DNA of 64,000 nucleotides from Nocardia sp. NBC_00565 (GTDB lineage: Bacteria > Actinomycetota > Actinomycetes > Mycobacteriales > Mycobacteriaceae), in the NCBI RefSeq assembly GCF_036345915.1, contig NZ_CP107785.1, positions 4,526,001 to 4,590,000 on the forward strand. Reading direction: 5' to 3'. Position 1 is the first letter of the stretch. Every line of letters starts with the position of its first letter. The notes under the pieces are model-generated. The model saw only the letters and a list, made by a program, of their open reading frames with translations, did not search any database and had not been told where the DNA came from. Shown here in pieces: positions 1 to 8,866 of the stretch. The translations under genes and the position numbers were made by a program.

Positions 1-574
1 GGTCGATGCTCGCCTGGAAACGCTGCTCGATGAGCTCGTCGGGCACCGCGGCCCCGTCGAACACGAGGTAATCGCGGATGAACCGGGTGATTTTCTCCCG
101 GCTCGGTCCACTGCCCGGATAGTAATCCAGTAACGCTTGCAGCCCGTCGGTCGGCAGCGCGCGCGTGGAGCCGATGCCGCCGGGCCCGATCAGGATCATC
201 CGGCCTACTTTTTCCGGCCGGTCCATTGCCAGCCGTAGCGCCGCGGCACCACCGTAAGAGTTGCCGACCAGGTGCGCCGAGTCGAGGCCCAACTCGTCCA
301 ACAGACCACCGATGGCCCGACCGAGGTAGCCGAAAGGATCGGACTGATCCACATCCTTCGACGATTTCCCATAGCCCGGCATATCCGGAACGATCACGCG
401 GAACCGCTGCGCCAACGCCTCGATGTTGCGCGAATAGTTCGACAATCCGGTCGCCCCCGGCCCGCCACCGTGCAATAACAGCACCGCTGGACCTGACCCG
501 GTTTCACTGAAGAAGATCTCACACGTGTCGACCCGGACGGTCCGCTCGGTTCCGACTCCCGCTGCACTCGCCAT
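1..574 (-). CDS. Alpha/beta hydrolase, ring-fission product hydrolase (BphD/MhpC type), cut by window edge
   Basis: The 5' part of a meta-cleavage product hydrolase, which would hydrolyse a C-C bond in the ring-fission product of an aromatic compound. The ATG at 574 follows GGAGG at good spacing. Visible motifs are the oxyanion-hole stretch LLHGGGPGA and the nucleophile elbow GNSYGG, whose Ser is catalytic. The rest, including the later Asp and His, lies beyond base 1. It is a close paralogue of the hydrolase at 6765-7631: both carry GGGPGA(T/S)GLSN and RFRVIVPD and share the promoter element ATCAGTTACGA. It is divergent from the IclR gene, which is its likely regulator. Family assignment is firm; substrate is inferred from context. 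Confidence 0.85.
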   Translation of the reverse strand, partial: MASAAGVGTERTVRVDTCEIFFSETGSGPAVLLLHGGGPGATGLSNYSRNIEALAQRFRVIVPDMPGYGKSSKDVDQSDPFGYLGRAIGGLLDELGLDSAHLVGNSYGGAAALRLAMDRPEKVGRMILIGPGGIGSTRALPTDGLQALLDYYPGSGPSREKITRFIRDYLVFDGAAVPDELIEQRFQASID

Positions 575-604
575 TGCTACCTCCACGCTGCCATTGAGTA
601 GGGG

Positions 605-653
605 ATCAGTTACGACGAAATAATCATTCACGCGAAATTGATGAAACCATCAA
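605..653. promoter_or_regulatory. Divergent promoter/operator region of hydrolase and IclR gene
   Basis: ATCAGTTACGA lies at 605-615, 31 bp upstream of the hydrolase ATG, and recurs at 7665-7675 upstream of the paralogous hydrolase. A perfect inverted repeat TTGATG-N4-CATCAA lies at 638-653. IclR-type proteins often bind such short palindromes, so this is a candidate operator. Which regulator binds it is not shown. Confidence 0.45.
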
Positions 654-852
654 AATTTCACGCAGCGAGTCCTAGAGTTGCCGCTATCCGCGCGGCCTGC
701 GATCGTCCGGCCTTTCGAGGTCAACCGGGCGACCCCGAGGAGCTGAATCCCGTAGGCGTCTCGACGGCCAGGCGGGATGCCTGACGGGTGCGGTTGGCGT
801 TCGTTTCGGGCTCGGTTGCCATCCTGTACCCCTTGACCTGCGGAGTCCTAGC

Positions 853-1644
853 ATGCGTTCCATTGACCGGCACACCCCGTTGTCCATGATCGGTCGGGTG
901 TCCCTCATCTTCGATGCGTTCCAACCGGACGAGGACGCGCTCGGCGTCCGCGAGATCGCCAGGCGGACCGGATTGGCGTCGTCGACCGTGTCGCGCATCG
1001 TCCGGGAACTGGTGGCGCATCGGTTGCTGGAGATGGCGGGGCAGGAGGTGAGGATCGGTCTGCGGTTCTTCGAACTCGGCGAGCAGGCGCCGCGACCGCA
1101 GCAGCTGCGTAGACTGGCGCTGGCCAGCATGTCCGACCTGCGCAGTGCGACCCGTCATACGGTGCACCTCGCAGTGCTGGATGGAACCGAGGTCGTCTAC
1201 GTGACCAAGCTGTGCAGCCGCTCCGCGCCGCCGTTGGGTTCGCGGGTCGGCGGACGGCTGCCCGCCCACGCGACCGCCGTCGGAAAGGCGCTACTGGCGT
1301 TCTCGGGCAGCGATATCGTCGACCGCGTGATGGCCGCCGGGCTCCGGCGGCTCGGACCAGGAACAATCACCGATCCAGCCCGACTGCGGGCCGAACTGGC
1401 TACCATCCGCGAATCCGGAATCGCCTACGAGACAGAGGAATCCGGACCCAATGTGGTCTGCGTCGCCGCCCCGATCTCGAACCGGATCGCCGAGCCGATC
1501 GCCGGGCTGTCGATCAGCGCGCGGCTCGGCGAGATGGACGTCGCCTCGCTCGGCCTTGCCGTCCGCACCGCGGCAATCACCCTCGGCCGTCAGGCGGCCC
1601 GCATGCCGAGCTTCGCCGGGACGGCCTGGGCCGAACTGACATAA
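853..1644 (+). CDS. IclR family transcriptional regulator
   Basis: A 263-residue protein of normal IclR length. The N-terminal winged HTH (about residues 20-75) includes GVREIARRTGLASSTVSRI. The C-terminal effector domain (about 85-255) carries the family pattern of a TVHLAVLDG strand, a PAHATAVGKALLAF segment and a late CVAAPI strand. IclR proteins commonly control aromatic-acid pathways by binding an aromatic ligand. It is transcribed away from the hydrolase at 1-574 with a 278-bp shared region between them, which suggests it controls that gene and perhaps the whole meta-cleavage locus. GGAG about 8 bp upstream supports the ATG at 853. Confidence 0.9.
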   Translation: MRSIDRHTPLSMIGRVSLIFDAFQPDEDALGVREIARRTGLASSTVSRIVRELVAHRLLEMAGQEVRIGLRFFELGEQAPRPQQLRRLALASMSDLRSATRHTVHLAVLDGTEVVYVTKLCSRSAPPLGSRVGGRLPAHATAVGKALLAFSGSDIVDRVMAAGLRRLGPGTITDPARLRAELATIRESGIAYETEESGPNVVCVAAPISNRIAEPIAGLSISARLGEMDVASLGLAVRTAAITLGRQAARMPSFAGTAWAELT

Positions 1645-1659
1645 CGGCCGGTCCTCCCC

Positions 1660-1965
1660 GCCTCGATGCCGACTGGGTGGTCATCTCCGACATCGATCCC
1701 GCCATCATGGAACTCGACGAAGCGGGATTCTGATATCTGCCCCGCGATTTCGAGTGCCTGACAAGCAGCCGCCCACGCCATAGCAGGCCGCGATACCGAG
1801 GAAGCGGGCCGCGCGAAACGGTTCCAGGTGCGCGATGCCGAACCGGCCATGACCATCATCTCCGGCGCCGCCATTTGCCTGGGCCAACTGCCGCACGACC
1901 AACCCGAACGCGACGATGCCGAGGCCACTGCGCCTGATCGGAGCCGCCGCGCACCGTGCACGCTC
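1660..1965 (+). pseudogene. Decayed C-terminal half of a TetR-family regulator
   Basis: No intact gene fits here, but two frames read as a TetR C-terminal domain. One gives DIDPAIMELDEAGF, a stop, then YLPRDFE. After a frameshift another gives RDTEEAGRAKRFQVRDAEPA followed by MTIISGAA and LPHDQPERDDAEA. These align in order with the intact TetR at 2269-2907 (VPEMVRMLLHSGM, LLRDEG, AQEADRFEPMDPDMAIMAAG, LDAQPEADAG). The DNA-binding N-terminus is missing, and the IclR stop lies only a few bases upstream. I infer a deletion that left only the ligand-domain end of a second TetR gene. Bases 1966-2268 show no recognisable coding sequence. Confidence 0.55.
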
Positions 1966-2268
1966 TCGAGCTTCGCGGACTGGGGGCACGCCGCTGACCA
2001 CACGAGCCTCTCATAGAGCCCGCCCTGGAGCTACGCGGCCCGGAGCTACGCACCTGATCGCACCCGCGTCGAGGCGCATTCGACAGCGGGTCGCCAGAGT
2101 CACCACCTACCCGTTGACCGCATCGGAAAGCCGGGGCAGTTGCCGCAGCGGGCTGAGCGTTCGACTTCCATTCGATGATCGGCGTCGAAGATGTCGCTGA
2201 TTCTAAATCGACTCTGATACTTTTCTCAGATATGATCCATGTGACGTTCCCGAATGGAAGAGGGACCG

Positions 2269-2907
2269 ATGACGGCCGAACCCGTCGTGCGCAATAGAAT
2301 CGACCGACGTCGCGAGCGCACCCGTAACGCGTTGCTCGGCGCGGCGCGGAAGTTCCTGTCGGAGGGTCGTTCCACGGTGAGCATCCAGGAGATCACCGAT
2401 GCCGCCGACGTCGGATTCGGTTCCTTCTACAACCATTTCGAGTCGAAAGAGCAGCTTTTCGACGAGGCGATACGGTCGGCGCTGCAGGTCTACAGCGAGA
2501 TGCGCGATGAGATCGTGGCGCTGTACGACGATCCCGCCGAGGTGTTCGCGGTCAGTTTCCGAATGACCGGACGGTTACAACGGCAGGTCCCCGAGATGGT
2601 GCGGATGCTCCTGCACTCCGGAATGTCGGTACTGCTGCGTGACGAGGGCTTGGCGCCGCGGGCTCGTCACGACATCATCGCCGCACAGGAAGCGGACCGG
2701 TTCGAGCCGATGGATCCGGATATGGCGATCATGGCGGCAGGCGGCGCGCTTCTCGGCCTCCTGCAGCTGTTGGACGCGCAACCGGAGGCCGATGCCGGTG
2801 CGCTGGCCGACGAGATGGCCTACCGGATGCTGCGCATGTTCGGCATGAACAAGCGCTCGGCGCAGAAACTGATCAGCACTCCGCTGCCGCCGCAGCCGCA
2901 GCTGTAA
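2269..2907 (+). CDS. TetR family transcriptional regulator
   Basis: A 212-residue TetR protein starting MTAEPVV. An ATG 15 bp upstream (2254) is possible, but GAAGAGGGA between the two is a good ribosome site for 2269. The N-terminal HTH (about residues 20-65) includes VSIQEITDAADVGFGSFYNH followed by FESKEQLF, the classic TetR recognition-helix region. The C-terminus is a ligand domain ending AYRMLRMFGM. An inverted repeat TCTGA-N8-TCAGA at 2213-2230 is a possible autoregulatory site. It converges on the lower meta-cleavage genes, so it may regulate aromatic catabolism, but the ligand is unknown. Confidence 0.85.
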   Translation: MTAEPVVRNRIDRRRERTRNALLGAARKFLSEGRSTVSIQEITDAADVGFGSFYNHFESKEQLFDEAIRSALQVYSEMRDEIVALYDDPAEVFAVSFRMTGRLQRQVPEMVRMLLHSGMSVLLRDEGLAPRARHDIIAAQEADRFEPMDPDMAIMAAGGALLGLLQLLDAQPEADAGALADEMAYRMLRMFGMNKRSAQKLISTPLPPQPQL

Positions 2908-2913
2908 TCGCGG

Positions 2914-2939
2914 GCTCGCCACCGGTTTCCACGGCGAGC
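2914..2939. terminator. Hairpin between convergent TetR and aldolase genes
   Basis: A perfect 7-bp stem, GCTCGCC at 2914-2920 and GGCGAGC at 2933-2939, encloses a 12-base loop and lies between the two convergent stop codons. There is no U-tract, as is common in high-GC actinobacteria. Confidence 0.5.
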
Positions 2940-2988
2940 ACCCCGTCCCGACATCCGATCGGCCGCACCCGAAGCCGAGCAGTCGTAC

Positions 2989-3996
2989 TCATTCAGCGGC
3001 GGTGAGATCCAGCGCGATGTCGACGATCATGTCTTCCTGACCGCCGACGAGGCCACGCCGCCCGGCCTCGATCAGCAGGTCGCGCACCTCCACTCCGTAT
3101 GCGGCGGAAGCTTTTTCGGCATGCCGGAGGAAGCTGGAGTACACCCCGGCATAGCCGAGGGTCAGCGTCTCCCGGTCCACCTGCACCGGTTGTCGCATCA
3201 GCGGCCGGATCAGGTCGTCGGCGGCATCGGTGAGTGCGTTCAGGTCCGCACCGTGCTTCCAGTCGGACAGGTCCGCCACCGCGACGAACGCCTCCAGCGG
3301 CGTATTGCCAGCACCGGCGCCGAGTCCGGCCAGCGAGGCGTCGACCCTGGTCACGCCTTCCTCAACGGCGACAACACTATTGGCGACCGATAGCGACAGG
3401 TTCTGGTGCGCGTGGATGCCGATCTCGGTACTCTCGTCCAGCACGTCCCGGTACGCGCGCACGCGGGCGCGGACGCCGTCCATGGTGAGACGGCCACCGG
3501 AGTCGGTGACGTACACGCAGTGCGCCCCATAGGATTCCATGAGCTTCGCCTGTTCGGCGAGCCCGGCGGGGCCGTTCATATGGCTCATCATCAAGAACCC
3601 CGAGACGTCCATCCCGAGATCGCGCGCATAGGCGATGTGCTGCGCGGCCAGATCGGCCTCGGTGCAGTGGGTGGCCACGCGCACCGACCGGACCCCGAGG
3701 TCGTAGGCGCGGTGTAGGTCCGCGACGGTCCCGATACCGGGCAGCAGCAACGTGGTCAGCCTGGTGTGGCGCAACGCACCGGCGGCCGCTTCGATCCACT
3801 CCCAATCCGTATGGCTACCAGGGCCGTAGGTGAGACTGCCGCCGTGCAGGCCGTCGCCGTGCGCGACCTCAACGGCGTCCACGCCCGCCGCGTCGAGGGC
3901 CGCTGCTATGGCGGCGACCTGGTCGGGGTCTATGTGGTGACGCAGGGCATGCATTCCGTCACGCAGGGTCACATCTTGGAGGAACACTTCGGTCAT
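2989..3996 (-). CDS. mhpE: 4-hydroxy-2-oxovalerate aldolase
   Basis: A 335-residue aldolase that cleaves 4-hydroxy-2-oxovalerate to pyruvate and acetaldehyde, the last-but-one step of the meta-cleavage pathway. It has the DmpG/HMG-CoA-lyase-like TIM barrel signature TLRDGMHA (catalytic Arg, metal-binding Asp), VEVAHGDGL, and the metal-binding IHAHQNLSL; most relatives have HGHHN here. The C-terminus is the helical domain that contacts the dehydrogenase. Its start overlaps the dehydrogenase stop by 4 bp, matching the known bifunctional aldolase-dehydrogenase complex that channels acetaldehyde. The equivalent in steroid degradation is HsaF, so the mhp name rests on the MhpA remnant upstream. 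Confidence 0.92.
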   Translation of the reverse strand: MTEVFLQDVTLRDGMHALRHHIDPDQVAAIAAALDAAGVDAVEVAHGDGLHGGSLTYGPGSHTDWEWIEAAAGALRHTRLTTLLLPGIGTVADLHRAYDLGVRSVRVATHCTEADLAAQHIAYARDLGMDVSGFLMMSHMNGPAGLAEQAKLMESYGAHCVYVTDSGGRLTMDGVRARVRAYRDVLDESTEIGIHAHQNLSLSVANSVVAVEEGVTRVDASLAGLGAGAGNTPLEAFVAVADLSDWKHGADLNALTDAADDLIRPLMRQPVQVDRETLTLGYAGVYSSFLRHAEKASAAYGVEVRDLLIEAGRRGLVGGQEDMIVDIALDLTAAE

Positions 3997-4943
3997 CGCA
4001 CACTCTCCGCGGTAGCGGCGGTCGCGGCGATGCGTTCTGCGACGCGCAGTGCGGCCGAGGTCATGATGTCGAGATTGCCCGCGTAGGCGGGAAGGTAGTG
4101 CGCCGCTCCCTCGACTTCGAGGAACACCGAGATCTGATGCGTGACAACGGCATCCACCACGAGAGTGCGCAGCTGCGCATCGGCTGCGACCGGAGCGAAC
4201 TGGATGTCTTGTTTGAGCCGGTAACCCGGCACATACGCTGCCACCTCTGCGACCATGGCTTCGATCGAAGCCCGCACCGCCGCATGGACTTCCGGGTCCG
4301 GATCACCGATCAGAGCGAGCACGGTATCGCGCATGATCAGCGGCGGCTCGGCCGGATTGAGGACGATGATCGCCCGGCCGCGCACCGCGCCACCGACCGC
4401 TTCGATGGCATGCGCTGTCGTTTCGGTGAATTCGTCGATATTCGCGCGCGTTCCGGGACCGGCGGACTTCGATGAAATCGAGGCAACGATCTCGGCGTAG
4501 GGCACAGCGGTGATCCGGGATACGGCAGCGACGATCGGAATGGTGGCCTGTCCACCACAGGTCACCATGTTCACGTTGCCGGCGGCCAGGTGCTGATCCA
4601 AATTCACCGCGGGCACGACGAAGGGGCCGATCGCGGCCGGGGTCAGGTCGATCAAGCGTTTGCCGTAAGGCTCCAGCGCGGCGGCATTGGCCTTATGGGC
4701 GCCGGCGGAGGTGGCGTCGAAGACAATGTCGATCTCGCCGAAACCCGGCATGCCGATCAGACCGGTCACACCGTGCGCGGTGGTCGGCAGACCGAGGCGA
4801 ACGGCACGTGCCAGCCCGTCCGATGCGGGATCGATGCCGACCATGGCTGCCATTTCCAGGGTTTCGGACAGGCGCAGCACCTTGATCATCAAGTCGGTGC
4901 CGATATTGCCCGAGCCGATCACGGCTACTTTCGTGCGGCTCAT
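3993..4943 (-). CDS. mhpF: Acetaldehyde dehydrogenase (acetylating)
   Basis: A 316-residue NAD- and CoA-dependent enzyme converting acetaldehyde to acetyl-CoA. The N-terminal Rossmann motif is [13 protein letters not shown]; the catalytic Cys is in [23 protein letters not shown] and DLTPAAIGP are further family motifs. Length and ends fit DmpF/MhpF/HsaG proteins. It overlaps the hydratase upstream and the aldolase downstream by 4 bp each, so the three lower-pathway genes are translationally coupled. Confidence 0.93.
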   Translation of the reverse strand: MSRTKVAVIGSGNIGTDLMIKVLRLSETLEMAAMVGIDPASDGLARAVRLGLPTTAHGVTGLIGMPGFGEIDIVFDATSAGAHKANAAALEPYGKRLIDLTPAAIGPFVVPAVNLDQHLAAGNVNMVTCGGQATIPIVAAVSRITAVPYAEIVASISSKSAGPGTRANIDEFTETTAHAIEAVGGAVRGRAIIVLNPAEPPLIMRDTVLALIGDPDPEVHAAVRASIEAMVAEVAAYVPGYRLKQDIQFAPVAADAQLRTLVVDAVVTHQISVFLEVEGAAHYLPAYAGNLDIMTSAALRVAERIAATAATAESVR

Positions 4944-5755
4944 TTGTCCTCCAGGATGAAGTCGACGGCACCGAGAGTCGCGGTACCGGTGAAGAGTTCG
5001 GATCGAACGTGCACGCCTGGACGCAGCGGCGCCATCGGCCCGAGTGCGCCCGACAGGACGATTTCACCGGCACGTAGCGGGTCGCCGAAGTCGCGGGCGG
5101 TGCGGGCCAGCCACGCCAGCGCGTTGAGCGGATCACCTAGACAGGCGGAACCGGTTCCGGTGGAGACGATTTCGCCGTCGACGAACATCGACATCCCGAT
5201 ATCGCGCGGTTCGAAATCGTCGACAGAGAGGCGGTCGGCGCCGAGGACGAACCATCCGCTCGAGGCATTGTCGGCGACGGTATCGGCGAAGCTGATGTCC
5301 CAGTCGGCGATCCGGCTGTCGACGATCTCCAGTGCCGCGACCGCGCACTCGATCGCGCCCCGCGCACTGATCGCATCCAGCTGGTCGAAGTCGAGATCGT
5401 CGCTCAGAACGAAGGCCAACTCCGCTTCGATCTTCGGTTGCAGGAGTCGAGGTCGTTGTGACGCAGGTGTTTGCGCAACGTCCATGTCCGCGAACAGCAC
5501 GCCGAAGTCGGGCTGATCCACCCCCAACTGCCGCTGCACCGCGGGCGAGGTGAGCCCGATCTTTCGACCAACGAGGCGAGCGCCTTCAGCCAGACGGCGT
5601 CGGGTGCCGATGCGCTGCACCGCATACGCCAGCTCGACATCGTCGGAACCGATGAGGTCACGCACCGCGGCGGCAGACACCCCGGTGCTCGTGGCGACGG
5701 CCAACCTCTCGGCGGCAGCGCGGACCGCCGGTGAGTCGGTCATGGTCGATGTCAT
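4940..5755 (-). CDS. mhpD: 2-keto-4-pentenoate hydratase (2-hydroxypentadienoate hydratase)
   Basis: A 271-residue protein of the fumarylacetoacetate-hydrolase-like MhpD/HsaE family, which adds water to 2-hydroxypenta-2,4-dienoate to give 4-hydroxy-2-oxovalerate. Motifs are [25 protein letters not shown] (metal-ligand Glu residues) and VLSGALGP near the end. AGGAG lies just upstream of the ATG at 5755. It is the first intact gene after two broken upper-pathway genes on the same strand. Confidence 0.9.
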   Translation of the reverse strand: MTSTMTDSPAVRAAAERLAVATSTGVSAAAVRDLIGSDDVELAYAVQRIGTRRRLAEGARLVGRKIGLTSPAVQRQLGVDQPDFGVLFADMDVAQTPASQRPRLLQPKIEAELAFVLSDDLDFDQLDAISARGAIECAVAALEIVDSRIADWDISFADTVADNASSGWFVLGADRLSVDDFEPRDIGMSMFVDGEIVSTGTGSACLGDPLNALAWLARTARDFGDPLRAGEIVLSGALGPMAPLRPGVHVRSELFTGTATLGAVDFILEDK

Positions 5756-5809
5756 CGTGACTCCTCGAATTGTCGGGTCGGGTTCGCCGATTCCGAATCC
5801 GACTGTGGA

Positions 5810-6033
5810 GTAACTGCACGGTCGAATCGACGTTCATGTCGGCAGCTAATTCGTCTGCCACACCGGCGGTTTGAAAAATGCGTATGATTTCGTCGTCGGT
5901 ATAGACCGCGCAGGCCAGCCCGCAATACTCGGGCTCACGCTCGAGCACCAAGACACTCAGTCCACGTCGGCCGAGCAGATGCGCCAGTGAGACCGAGCCC
6001 CGCGATCACGACGTCGTAGTCAGTGGCGTTCAT
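5810..6033 (-). pseudogene. N-terminal stub of MhpA-type FAD hydroxylase
   Basis: The ATG at 6033 begins NATDYDVVIAGLGLTG, the FAD-binding start of a 3-(3-hydroxyphenyl)propionate hydroxylase. The frame then shifts where the dinucleotide-binding loop should continue. The shifted frame reads SLAHLLGRRGLSVLVLERE and then AVYTDDEIIRIFQTAGVA, typical of MhpA. Similarity ends near ADMNVDST, about 75 residues into a family normally above 500 residues, and the hydratase gene follows. The ATG overlaps the dioxygenase stop in an ATGA. A small deletion near 6000 and loss of about 85% of the gene make it non-functional. Confidence 0.85.
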
Positions 6034-6768
6034 CGCGATAGTTCTCCTGCGATCTGCGCGACGGTTATTTCCGGTGTGGACAAACGCCGGACCGCCTGCC
6101 GGAACTGGGCGAACTTGTCCAGTACGGTCTCCCCCGCCGGCGTATGGCCCCAGATGCTGATGCCGGGGTATGTGCCAGGCTCCCAAGTGGATTCGAGTTC
6201 CGGGCCGATGACGACCGGATTCCAGCCGACCTCTATCGAATCCCGACGGCGTCACGCAGTAGTCGAAAACGGTACTGTAGTAGTTGCGCATCGCCTCCAA
6301 CTCCCGCGAGGTGATCACGACATGCCCGAGTCCGGCTTCCCCCGCCACCCAACCGAAGCTGAGCATCCGCAACGGCTCCGGCGGCGTCACCGGCACAGTG
6401 AAGATTTCCTGCACAATGCCTTTCGGTCCCACGAACCGCCACAGCCGCTCGACACCGCGCAGCGCGGCCTCGGCCGGGGTCCCCTCGGTAGTCGGCACGC
6501 CGCAGTCGGCGACCCGAGCCACAATGCGGTCGAAGGTGGTGTCGTCGTCGATCTGCCAGCCGAGCGCGGTCACGTCCTCGGCCGGTCCTGGTTCGATCAG
6601 GAAGCGGCAGGTCCGATCGTCGAGGCGGAAACGAAGCACGCCGCCGTCGAGTCCATCGACGTGCAGGCCGATCGCGTCGGCACCGAAGCGGCGCCAGTCG
6701 GTTCGCCGATTCGATTGCACGACAATGTATCCAAGGTGGACCGCGCCGAATGCGGAGAAGTTGTTCAT
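6030..6768 (-). pseudogene. Type I extradiol dioxygenase with internal deletion and frameshift
   Basis: The ATG at 6768 overlaps the hydrolase stop. The first 175 or so residues are a good vicinal-oxygen-chelate dioxygenase: MNNFSAFGAVHLGYIVVQSN, then a linker and the start of the second domain, AGLGHVVITSRELEAMRNYY. From YYSTVFD the protein jumps to CVTPSGFD, which in the family belongs some 80 residues later, so the middle of the catalytic domain, with most iron ligands, is gone. Just after SGFD two bases are missing; the restored frame reads IEVGWNPVVIGPELE and ends GELSR. An inactive ring-cleavage gene is the simplest reading. Confidence 0.85.
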
Positions 6769-7631
6769 GTCGTCGCCTCGAGGAATGCGGTAGCCAGTGC
6801 GTTGAACAGGTCCGCACGCTCCCACTGCATCCAGTGGCCGGTGTTGGCCGCCAGGTACACATCGCAGTTGGGCATGGCCTCGGCGAGCAGGCGGCCGCCG
6901 CCGGGCCGGTTGACCTTGTCCTGCGCACCCCAGAGCACCAAGGTCGGGTGGGCGACCTCACGCAGACGCGAGTCCCTAGTGAAATCCATCCGCCACAGCG
7001 TGCGCAACGCCAGTGGTCCCGACGGGCGGCGCAACGGCGGATTCGCCACCACCTCGGGGTCGATGCTCGCCCGATAGCGGTCCTCGATGACCTCGGCGGG
7101 TACCGCACTCCCATCGAACACCAGGTATTCGCGGATGAACTGGGCGAGCTTGTCTCGGCTCGGGCCGTCGCCGCCGTAGTAGGCCAGCAGACTCTGCAGG
7201 CCCTTGGTGGGCAGCGCGCGCGTGGTGCCGACACCGCCCGGCCCCATCAGAATCAGCCGACCGACCTTTTCCGGGCGGTCCATCGCCAACCGCAGCGCGG
7301 CCGCGCCACCATAGGAGTTGCCGACCAGATGCGCCGAGGCGATACCGAGTTCATCGAGCAGCCCACCCACGGCCTGCGCGAGATCACCGAACGGGTCGGA
7401 CTGATCCACCCGCTTCGAGGACTGCCCGTAACCCGGCAGGTCAGGAACGATCACCCGGAACCGCTGCGCCAGCACCCCGACGTTGCGCGAAAAGTTCGAC
7501 AACCCGGACGCCCCCGGCCCGCCGCCGTGCAGCAGCACCACCGCAGGTCCGGACCCGATCTCACTGAAGAAGATTTCGCGATCGCCGACGCGGATCGTAC
7601 GCCCGGTCTCGACCACCTTGTCGATGCTCAT
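6765..7631 (-). CDS. Alpha/beta hydrolase, meta-cleavage product hydrolase
   Basis: An intact 288-residue hydrolase, first gene of the minus-strand catabolic operon. MSIDKVVETG at 7631 is preferred over upstream in-frame starts because GGAGG lies about 8 bp before it. Key features are LLHGGGPGA (oxyanion hole), GNSYGGAAALRLA (nucleophile Ser), a late Asp in LVLWGAQDKV and the His in ANTGHWMQWE. BphD/MhpC/HsaD enzymes hydrolyse 2-hydroxy-6-oxo-dienoates made by the extradiol dioxygenase encoded next to it, here a pseudogene. It closely resembles the partial hydrolase at the left window edge, so the locus carries two copies. Confidence 0.9.
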   Translation of the reverse strand: MSIDKVVETGRTIRVGDREIFFSEIGSGPAVVLLHGGGPGASGLSNFSRNVGVLAQRFRVIVPDLPGYGQSSKRVDQSDPFGDLAQAVGGLLDELGIASAHLVGNSYGGAAALRLAMDRPEKVGRLILMGPGGVGTTRALPTKGLQSLLAYYGGDGPSRDKLAQFIREYLVFDGSAVPAEVIEDRYRASIDPEVVANPPLRRPSGPLALRTLWRMDFTRDSRLREVAHPTLVLWGAQDKVNRPGGGRLLAEAMPNCDVYLAANTGHWMQWERADLFNALATAFLEATT

Positions 7632-7664
7632 CGCAATTACCTCCACAGGTCTATTGACTAAATC

Positions 7665-7675
7665 ATCAGTTACGA
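7665..7675. promoter_or_regulatory. Promoter element shared with the left-edge hydrolase
   Basis: ATCAGTTACGA lies 34 bp upstream of the 7631 start, the same spacing as at 605-615. Nearby TGATTA and TCATCA half-sites (7698-7730) may extend an operator. Role inferred from conservation and position only. Confidence 0.4.
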
Positions 7676-7852
7676 TCAGACCGCCTGTCAAGCAAAAGTG
7701 ATTAATTCATCAGAACTGGTGATTACCTCCACGGACAGTACCGGTCCGACCAGCCGATCAGACATCGCCCGGTTGCCAACGGATCCGCGTATCTCACGTA
7801 GGCGGCACGCAAGCGCGGTGCAATTACTTGGCGGCACAGGCGGTTCAGGAGC

Positions 7853-7930
7853 GAGACGTTCGATGTGGTGGTGGTCGGGGCGGAACCCGTCGGTCTATTG
7901 CTGGCGTGTGAACTGCGGTTTGGCGGGAGT
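7853..7930 (+). pseudogene. N-terminal stub of an FAD aromatic monooxygenase
   Basis: The frame reads ETFDVVVVGAEPVGLLLACE followed by LRF, the FAD-binding beta-alpha-beta start of a class A flavin monooxygenase; the first Gly of the usual GxGPxG loop context is followed by Glu. Similarity stops at about 7925, where the same frame becomes transposase sequence. An IS insertion and deletion most likely removed the rest. Confidence 0.6.
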
Positions 7931-8735
7931 GGCGGTGCTCGCGCCGCGGAGGACATCGTGCGTAAGCTGCGTCGCTCCGATGAGTTGGCCGCAGAAGGCA
8001 GGACCGGTGAACAAATCGCCGCCGAACCAGGGGTTCTGGCGGCGACGATGTACAACTGGCGCCGCCGGTTCGGCGGCATGGATACCGACGCGGCGAAGGA
8101 GCTCGAGGAGCTGCGGGAACAGAACGCCCGCTTGAAGTGGCTGCTGGCCGATGCCGAGCTGGAAAAGGACGCGTTGCGGGAGATCGCTGGAATATTCTAG
8201 GCTCAACGGCCAAGCGCCGCGCCGTGGACATGCTCAAAGACGTGCAGAGCCTGTCGGAACGGTTCGCGCGCAAGGTCGTTGGGCTCGCACGAGCCACCTA
8301 CCGACGCATCCCGATCGTGGCAGCCCCGGCTGATCCGGAAGCCGACCTGCGGGCCTGGCTGCGCGCCTATGCCACGAAACGCCCGGCCAGGGGTTCTGGC
8401 GTGCGTGGGCCGCGCTGCGCCACGACGCAGGCCTGCAGGTGAACAAGAAGACGGGTGCACCGGCTCTGGAAAGACGAGGGTCTGCAGGTGCGGGCGCACT
8501 CACCCCGCAGACGCGCCGGCGTCTCGTCGGTACCGCGCAGCGATGCTGACGCAGTGAAAGTGGTGTGGGCGTTGGATTTCCAGTTCGACTCCACCGTCGA
8601 CGGCAAGGCGGTGAAGATCGCATCGATGATCGACGAGCACACCCGTGAGTCTCTGCTGCACCTGGTGGAACGGTCGATCACCGCCGAGATGCTCGTGACC
8701 GAGCTCGAGAAGGTGTTCATTTCCCGGGGTGGACC
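7931..8735 (+). mobile_element. Degenerate IS3-family (IS407-like) element, OrfA and partial OrfB
   Basis: OrfA-like sequence runs from EDIVRKLRRSDELAAEG through MYNWRRRFGGM to a leucine-zipper-like stretch ending KDALREIA, with a stop at 8200. OrfB begins at once (STAKRRAVDMLKDVQSLSER), then shifts frame near 8390, where the restored sequence reads HRLWKDEGLQVR and VVWALDFQFDST, the first catalytic Asp region. It ends near VFISRGGPT at 8735, before the second Asp and the Glu of the DDE triad. The left end has replaced the monooxygenase coding sequence. Not capable of transposition. Confidence 0.75.
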
Positions 8736-8825
8736 AACCGCGACCACATCGCGACGGAACTCCTCCGGATACGGCTTCGGCATAGCGAATATCCTTCCAG
8801 CGAGGACAAATCCTCACAGATCAGG
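8736..8825 (-). mobile_element. 5' end of another IS3-type element, interrupted by an intact IS
   Basis: On the minus strand MPKPYPEEFRRDVVAV, the start of an IS3 OrfA, begins at 8783 and is cut at 8736. Its upstream sequence runs into the intact IS at 8826 and resumes at 10089, where GGACTGCCCCTGGTTCGG (minus strand, about 10095-10115) resembles an IS3 terminal repeat. Only the outer end of this element survives. Confidence 0.55.
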
Positions 8826-8866
8826 TGACCTGCCCCAGGACTTGGTTACCCGTCGGAGTGTGAATC

